The notes under the pieces are model-generated. The model was given only the letters and a program-made list of their open reading frames with translations, ran no database searches and had not been told where the DNA came from. Both the position numbers and the translations under genes were made by a program. Shown in pieces: positions 59,831 to 64,000 of a stretch of 64,000 nt of DNA. Location of the stretch: NCBI RefSeq assembly GCF_900110245.1, contig NZ_FOCZ01000004.1:496001-560000 (forward strand), given 5' to 3'. This stretch comes from Niastella yeongjuensis. Lineage in GTDB: Bacteria > Bacteroidota > Bacteroidia > Chitinophagales > Chitinophagaceae. The first letter of the stretch is position 1. Each line of letters begins with the position of its first letter.

Positions 59831-60640
59831 ATGAACAAATTATTTCTATTAACTGTAGTCGTAATTATCAATTCCTGCAAACAACCCGGCAATATGGTAT
59901 TGATAAATGGCGGTTCTTTCACCAATATACATTCGAACTACTATAGTCAGGCTGTAACCATCCCCGCGTTTTATTGCAGCCGGTTTGAGGTAACACAAAA
60001 AGAATGGAGGGAGGTAATGGGCACCAATCCGGTAACATTCAAAGGCGATCAGCTGCCGGTGGAAACAGTCAGCTGGTACGATTGCATCGAGTACTGTAAC
60101 AAAAGAAGCCTTCAGGAAGGTTTACAGCCCTGTTACACGATCAATAAGGAGATCAGAGACACTGCCAACACCAACGAGCTCGACACCCTTAAATGGACGG
60201 TAACGATCAACCGGCACGGCAATGGTTACCGCCTGCCAACAGAAGCCGAATGGGAATATGCAGCCGGCGGTGGACAGCAAAGCAGGAGTTATGCCTATAG
60301 CGGCAGTAACTTCATTAACGACATCGCGTGGTTCTGGCAAAATTCAGGCGATAAATCGTTATCCGGGAACTGGAGCTGGCAGGCTTTGGAAAAGAATAAG
60401 AACAAAACAAAACCGGTAGGCAGTAAACAACCAAATGAGATAGGCTTGTACGATATGTCGGGCAACGTGCGGGAATGGTGCTGGGATGGGCCTGAACCGT
60501 CGCAAGGCCGCATTTGGAAGGGCGGCGGCTGGATGGGCGCTGATTTTTGTTGTGAACCCGCATTCCGGGCTAGCTATGAAGCCAGCGGCAAAGGACCCGA
60601 TCAGGGGTTTCGGGTATGCCGGGATGCACAACGCCTGTAA
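59831..60640 (+). CDS. SUMF1/formylglycine-generating-enzyme-fold lipoprotein
   Basis: 269 residues with signal peptide and lipobox INSC (C16). FGE-sulfatase-fold motifs: MVLINGGSFTN, FEVTQKEWREVMG, LPVETVSWYDCIEYCNKRS, YRLPTEAEWEYAAGGG, NEIGLYDMSGNVREWCWD, GFRVCRD. The fold includes formylglycine-generating enzymes and many non-catalytic or other oxidase members; the export and lipidation here argue against sulfatase maturation in the cytoplasm. It is 24 bp beyond the xylanase hairpin. Role unknown; a surface partner of the xylanase is possible. Confidence 0.85.
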   Translation: MNKLFLLTVVVIINSCKQPGNMVLINGGSFTNIHSNYYSQAVTIPAFYCSRFEVTQKEWREVMGTNPVTFKGDQLPVETVSWYDCIEYCNKRSLQEGLQPCYTINKEIRDTANTNELDTLKWTVTINRHGNGYRLPTEAEWEYAAGGGQQSRSYAYSGSNFINDIAWFWQNSGDKSLSGNWSWQALEKNKNKTKPVGSKQPNEIGLYDMSGNVREWCWDGPEPSQGRIWKGGGWMGADFCCEPAFRASYEASGKGPDQGFRVCRDAQRL

Positions 60641-61043
60641 CATCGTAATAAGCCCGGAACACCCCTGCCTGAATTTTTACAACCTTTTACTCACCCGTAT
60701 AACCGAAGGCATTTTAGGGCCTCTGACATCGCCTGAAGAGCAACCCGCGTGAGCGCCTTACCTACTCCTTAGGATATCCAACAATAAGCCTGGTCTTACT
60801 TATGACAGATATACGACTTCCCCGGTAATAATGCCACTGGTAATGCCACCAAAATGCCATCATAATGCCACTGCCCAGTGGCAATATGATGGGAGCTTTA
60901 TGGAATATGGCTTGGATTAGCATCGAATATTGAACGGCATTCGCATATATATCACCTGGGAATGACATGGATGGAACACGGCAAAACTTGGGAAATTTAG
61001 GGGGAAAGTAGTTGTTTTGCAGGCAACTTATCAACCCGGAAAA
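60641..61043. other. Non-coding gap with helically phased AATGCCA repeats
   Basis: About 400 bp without a credible gene. AATGCCA occurs at 60830, 60842, 60853 and 60864 (12, 11, 11 bases apart), and the last copy runs into the palindrome TGCCACTG-CC-CAGTGGCA (60866-60883). This looks like a protein-binding array upstream of the small exported protein at 61044. Confidence 0.5.
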
Positions 61044-61505
61044 ATGAAAATAGTATCAACAATCCTGATTTTTTTAATAGGCGTTTGTGCTTACGCCCAA
61101 TCTGATGTAAAATTTATAGCATTTGAGCATACCGGAGAGATGGACCATGCCATGACGACCGTTATTTTATCCAATAAAGACTTTAAGGTAGTAAAGAATC
61201 ATAAATTTCTAAAATACAAGGACCCCACTTTATTTTATAAAATCGACAATGGATTGTTTGCTGCTTTAATTGACAAGCTATCCAATGATAAAAATGTAAA
61301 AATAACATACGAAGAGGAGTTAGGTGTTTTTATGACAACTGTAGAGCAGAAAGGAAAAATCGCATACTATACCAATTATACATTTGATGACGCGAAGAAG
61401 ACAATTGCCGGCATCATCGCTTTTCTTAAATCCAGAAAAGATACAGGCGTATTTATAGAAAAGCTGGAGCGTATGGGAAAGGAAATGGAGGTTCGTAGTA
61501 AATAA
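61044..61505 (+). CDS. Small exported protein, unknown function
   Basis: About 153 residues from the ATG at 61044; an upstream TTG would add nine residues ahead of the signal peptide MKIVSTILIFLIGVCAYAQ. The mature part alternates strands and helices (VKFIAFEHTGEMDHAMTTVIL, TLFYKIDNGLFAALIDKLSND, DAKKTIAGIIAFLKSRK). No family recognised. Codon use is A/T-richer than in the xylan genes around it. Confidence 0.7.
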   Translation: MKIVSTILIFLIGVCAYAQSDVKFIAFEHTGEMDHAMTTVILSNKDFKVVKNHKFLKYKDPTLFYKIDNGLFAALIDKLSNDKNVKITYEEELGVFMTTVEQKGKIAYYTNYTFDDAKKTIAGIIAFLKSRKDTGVFIEKLERMGKEMEVRSK

Positions 61506-61552
61506 ATGATTGCAGATAAGGTAATGCCAGTTTTCCTAAGGGGTATATAAAA

Positions 61553-61584
61553 GAAAAAAGGTCCTCTGTAGAAACAGTCGACCT
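61553..61584 (-). terminator. Minus-strand terminator, copy 1 of a duplicated element
   Basis: GGTC-CT-CTGT-AGAA-ACAG-TC-GACC (plus 61561-61584); on the minus strand it is followed by TTTTTTC. It is homologous to the element at 61843-61872, including the next ~20 bases (ACGATTGCTTGCCATATGA), but no protein gene lies ahead of it within 290 bp. Confidence 0.7.
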
Positions 61585-61842
61585 CTAACGATTGCTTGCC
61601 ATATGAAAAAAAAGTTCAAATCTCTTTTGGGGTGAAGCTTTTGGCTTCGGGTAGCTTCTCACTTTTTCTTTGCTTCTTACCGTGCTACCGTTCGATGATG
61701 TAAAAGTACAGCGCGGCCATCCGCCTTCCTAATCAGCTTTTTGCTTATTTTATGATGGCTAAACATGCAAACGATTTGCTAAATCGGTATTCTACAAGGG
61801 TTTCAGCGGATTATTCCTGTGATCGCCAGGGCATTTTTAGGC
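61585..61842. other. 258-bp non-coding stretch between two homologous terminators
   Basis: On the minus strand GAAGCT...AGCTTC (around 61632-61656) and CGATTTAGCAAATCG (around 61769-61784) form hairpins. Any RNA started here on the minus strand would end at the 61553 terminator. No named RNA family recognised. Confidence 0.35.
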
Positions 61843-61872
61843 AAAAAAAAGCCGACTGTAGAAACAGCCGGC
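61843..61872 (-). terminator. Terminator of the CE15-like esterase gene, copy 2 of a duplicated element
   Basis: GCCG-A-CTGT-AGAA-ACAG-C-CGGC (plus 61851-61872), followed on the minus strand by eight T. It lies 30 bp after the esterase stop. Outer stem bases differ from copy 1 but remain paired. Confidence 0.85.
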
Positions 61873-61902
61873 CATGACGATTACTTGCCATTATGAGAAT
61901 CT

Positions 61903-63192
61903 TTAATTCGGTAGGAGGTATTGCTTTATAAATGTCACAAATACATCTAAATCAGTGGGTAACACTGCGTGACCGCCTTCATGCATATAATATCCCAATG
62001 GATTCAGCAGGCTGGTATCACCCGGTCCGGGAAATTCATGGCTGCCCGGACCCGCCTTTCCAAATAGTTTGTACACCGGTTCTGCTGCCTGGGCCGACAG
62101 GTACTCCCCTTTCGGGTCCGACCAGAAATCGGTATTTCCTGTTTGTAACAACAAGGGCCTTGGTGCTATCAGGGACACCAGCATGTGCGCATCCATAGGC
62201 AACTGGTCTATGCGATTGCTATAGTCGTGATAATTGGTAGCAAACTGGTATAAATAACGGGTAGGATCTGTAATATGCCCGATGGTTTCGCCATAGTTCC
62301 GGCGGCTCAATGCAGCACCACCCTCTCCGGAGATGCTGGCAATGACCATGGCAAACCGCTGGTCCTGCGCGCCCGTCCACAAGGCAGTTTTACCGAGGCG
62401 GGATGCTCCTGTAACCGCGATCTTTTTGGCATTGATATCCTTATCAGTCTCAAAATAATCCATCGCGCGGCTTAAGCCCCATGCCCAGGCGGCAATAGCG
62501 CCCCATTCATCGGGGGCTGGCTTTTCTTTACCACCTAAATATTGAGACCGGATGCCATACGGCAGCCCACCGGCAAAATCAGGTTCTATATCACCATAAT
62601 ACACCAGCGCTACCCCAATGCCATTGCTGATGAATTTCTCCACATCAAACTTTCTGAAAGCTGTTTGCGTGGCTGGCACTTTCTTGCCATCCCGCGACCA
62701 CATCATCCCTTTTTTTACACCTGAATCAGCAACAGAGAGTGAATTAGGCACAAAAGAAATATCGAGCAGCAAGGGAACCGGCTTCGGCGCATTAGCCGGT
62801 AAATAGATCAGCACATCCATTTTATGGTCCGACGTATCCTTGGTAAAATAAACCGTCACCTGTTTTCGTATAGCCGTACCATTAAACACCGGTGTACCTT
62901 TATCAAACACATTAAACTTCATATCAGCCGGTTTGCCAGGCGCCTTTCCAAACTGGATCTCCTGGTACATTTTAAAGATCTCCGGTCTGCGTTTTTTTAC
63001 CCACATATCGGCACTGGTTACCTTTTTACCATTGTTCAACGTCAACGGATCGGGTAATATATACGTACCTACTTTGTCTTCTTTATAATTCACCGGAATA
63101 CCAGCTACTGTATCGGGAGGTTTCTGTTGACCGTAAACTATACTATGTACTGCTGCTATTGCAATCGTTAAAAAGAGGTGCCTTTTGTTCAT
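61903..63192 (-). CDS. CE15-like glucuronoyl esterase
   Basis: 429 residues with signal peptide (LFLTIAIAAVHSIVYG). Alpha/beta hydrolase features of CE15: GVALVYYGDIEPDF, the nucleophile motif VTGASRLGKTALW (S264) with the CE15-type G-x-S-R-x-G-K, ASISGEGGAALSRRNYGETI, and the C-terminal histidine in HEGGHAV (H408). CE15 enzymes cut ester bonds between glucuronoxylan and lignin. It lies downstream of a probable GH106 gene on the same strand and near a GH11 xylanase gene on the other, all consistent with hemicellulose or pectin use. Confidence 0.85.
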   Translation of the reverse strand: MNKRHLFLTIAIAAVHSIVYGQQKPPDTVAGIPVNYKEDKVGTYILPDPLTLNNGKKVTSADMWVKKRRPEIFKMYQEIQFGKAPGKPADMKFNVFDKGTPVFNGTAIRKQVTVYFTKDTSDHKMDVLIYLPANAPKPVPLLLDISFVPNSLSVADSGVKKGMMWSRDGKKVPATQTAFRKFDVEKFISNGIGVALVYYGDIEPDFAGGLPYGIRSQYLGGKEKPAPDEWGAIAAWAWGLSRAMDYFETDKDINAKKIAVTGASRLGKTALWTGAQDQRFAMVIASISGEGGAALSRRNYGETIGHITDPTRYLYQFATNYHDYSNRIDQLPMDAHMLVSLIAPRPLLLQTGNTDFWSDPKGEYLSAQAAEPVYKLFGKAGPGSHEFPGPGDTSLLNPLGYYMHEGGHAVLPTDLDVFVTFIKQYLLPN

Positions 63193-63363
63193 ATGTTACA
63201 AGTTCAAAGTTTTAAGTTCAAAGTTTAAAGTTGAATGTTTAACGTTTTAAGTTGTTGCTTCCGGTTGCTAAGTTTAAGTACGAGTTTGTTAGCTTTTGAG
63301 TTTTGGCTTTCAACTTAAAACTTTCAACTTTAAACTATATTCCTATTGCCTATTACCCATTGC
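63193..63363. repeat. Short-word repeats between the esterase and GH106-like genes
   Basis: AAGTTCAAAGTTTTAAGTTC and variants (63190-63260) oppose CTTTCAACTTAAAACTTTC (63307-63338), forming potential arms; CTATTGCCTATTACCC follows to 63373. Same families as at 6461, 10436, 13244 and 45591. Confidence 0.75.
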
Positions 63364-64000
63364 CTATTGCCTTTTCAATGTCACCGGCCCCAATAACCCC
63401 GAAGGAGTCAACTCATATCCCCTTCTCCCAAACGGCATAGGATACGATGACAGTACTTTATGTTCCGGATGGTCCCGGTCGCCGGCCAGTCTGTTTGTCC
63501 ACTCATTGGTAACTTTTATTTCCAGCTTGTTGCTACCGGCTTTAACTGCCTTGGTGATATCTACCAGGAAAGGTGCTTTCCACAGGAAGTCGACCCGGGT
63601 GCCATTTACATAAACTTCGGCCATATCTTTTACGGTGCCCAGGTCAAGGATAATTTGTTGTTTCGGTGTCAGCCACTCCTTTTTCACTTCCATGACCTTT
63701 GTGTAGGTACAAGTTCCGGAAAAATATTTAACTCCCTCTTCCTTATTTTCAGTTAATGATAGCAGTTGTGGCAATTGGATGGAGGCAGGCGCTCCCATGT
63801 CTTTAGGGAAACTTACCTGCCACGCCCCCTTCAGTTCACTCAATGGCAGGTATTGCTTTTGTGTCGCTGTATGTGCAACCTGCGAGGTGTTGTTACCAAA
63901 CACTACAAACACGGCTTCATTTTCCAGCAAAGGAAGATCTACCCGGGTTGCTGCACTGTCTATCTTATAGTTTGCTGGTTCCATCACGCCACCATCGGCC
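63364..64000 (-). CDS. C-terminal part of a large glycoside hydrolase, probably GH106 alpha-L-rhamnosidase
   Basis: About 211 residues, open to the right edge (the start lies outside). The visible part is a galactose-binding-like jelly roll: YFSGTCTYTKVMEV, IILDLGTVKDMAEVYVNG, FLVDITKAVKAGSNKLEIKV, EWTNRLAGDRDHPEH, and the end LTPSGLLGPVTLKR. That ending is typical of GH106-type rhamnosidases and some GH2-like relatives. It lies upstream of the CE15-like gene on the same strand. The active-site domain is not visible, so the family call is tentative. Confidence 0.65.
   Translation of the reverse strand, partial: ADGGVMEPANYKIDSAATRVDLPLLENEAVFVVFGNNTSQVAHTATQKQYLPLSELKGAWQVSFPKDMGAPASIQLPQLLSLTENKEEGVKYFSGTCTYTKVMEVKKEWLTPKQQIILDLGTVKDMAEVYVNGTRVDFLWKAPFLVDITKAVKAGSNKLEIKVTNEWTNRLAGDRDHPEHKVLSSYPMPFGRRGYELTPSGLLGPVTLKRQ

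Noticed and set aside
61601-61640. Ten-codon peptide (MKKKFKSLLG) after the first duplicated terminator
   Set aside because: Too short to judge, and the duplicated element reads as a terminator on the other strand.
1-64000. tRNA, rRNA, integrase, transposase or prophage genes
   Set aside because: Looked for on both strands by motif and by reading frames; none seen.

Overview
The window comes from a member of the Bacteroidota, most likely the Chitinophagaceae (Chitinophaga/Niastella-like). This rests on a SusC/SusD pair with an ECF sigma factor and FecR anti-sigma factor, a PorQ-type type IX secretion protein, a BtuB/BtuG-style vitamin B12 locus, a DUF3276 PUR-type protein, lipoproteins with Bacteroidota-style signal peptides, and TAnnTTTG -7 promoter elements. 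It reads as ordinary chromosome. I see no integrase, transposase, CRISPR array, rRNA or tRNA.

Layout. 1-4.2 kb: L-rhamnose use (bifunctional rhamnulose-1-phosphate aldolase/lactaldehyde dehydrogenase, RhaT, divergent GntR regulator). 4.7-8.2 kb: an ECF sigma factor and a FecR protein separated by 1.6 kb of non-coding DNA with three terminator-like hairpins, a candidate structured RNA and a 17-bp tandem repeat. 8.2-24.8 kb: housekeeping and metabolic genes (phospholipase D-like, metal-dependent hydrolase-like membrane protein, GntP transporter with a D-serine/D-threonine PLP enzyme, Gfo/Idh/MocA oxidoreductase, cupin, LuxE-like acyl-protein synthetase, UbiA-like protein, M42 peptidase, transglutaminase-like protein, a 59-residue membrane protein coupled to a methyltransferase, bioB, a receiver-only response regulator, porQ). 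25-36.7 kb: lon, DUF3276 protein, ABC exporter, GH13 alpha-glucosidase, baeRF-type protein, a secreted serine hydrolase with a carbohydrate-binding-like N-terminus, and a small secreted protein. 36.8-43.2 kb: sigma/FecR/SusC/SusD cluster with no enzyme. 43.3-46.4 kb: a DUF3883 protein and small lipoproteins. 46.6-56.3 kb: a cobalamin-riboswitch operon encoding a DUF5074 lipoprotein, BtuB, a BtuG-like propeller, a PKD-like lipoprotein and two tandem paralogous solenoid lipoproteins. 56.5-58.8 kb: MarR, MFS and isochorismatase-like operon. 58.9-64 kb: xylan-related genes (GH11 xylanase lipoprotein, SUMF1-fold lipoprotein, CE15-like esterase, and the C-terminus of a probable GH106 rhamnosidase).

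The most coherent system is the B12 locus. A promoter abuts a textbook cobalamin riboswitch, followed by six same-strand genes that would together make a surface B12 capture and import apparatus. The last two genes, tandemly duplicated solenoid lipoproteins, and the PKD-like lipoprotein are its least explained parts.

A second theme is the intergenic DNA. Several families of degenerate short-word repeats (for example CTTTAAACTTTCAA, CTTACTTCCTACTTC, CTATTGCCTATTAC, GCCCTCTGCC) and two hairpin-forming elements (CCGCCAGCTGGCGG and GCCAAGGCTTCRGCG) recur between genes. They often form inverted repeats at gene ends and create spurious short reading frames. Clear intrinsic terminators are common and are listed individually.

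Starts were moved inward from the longest possible frame where an internal ATG fits a signal peptide or domain boundary better. This is noted in each entry. All functional calls come from reading motifs by eye; no search was run.
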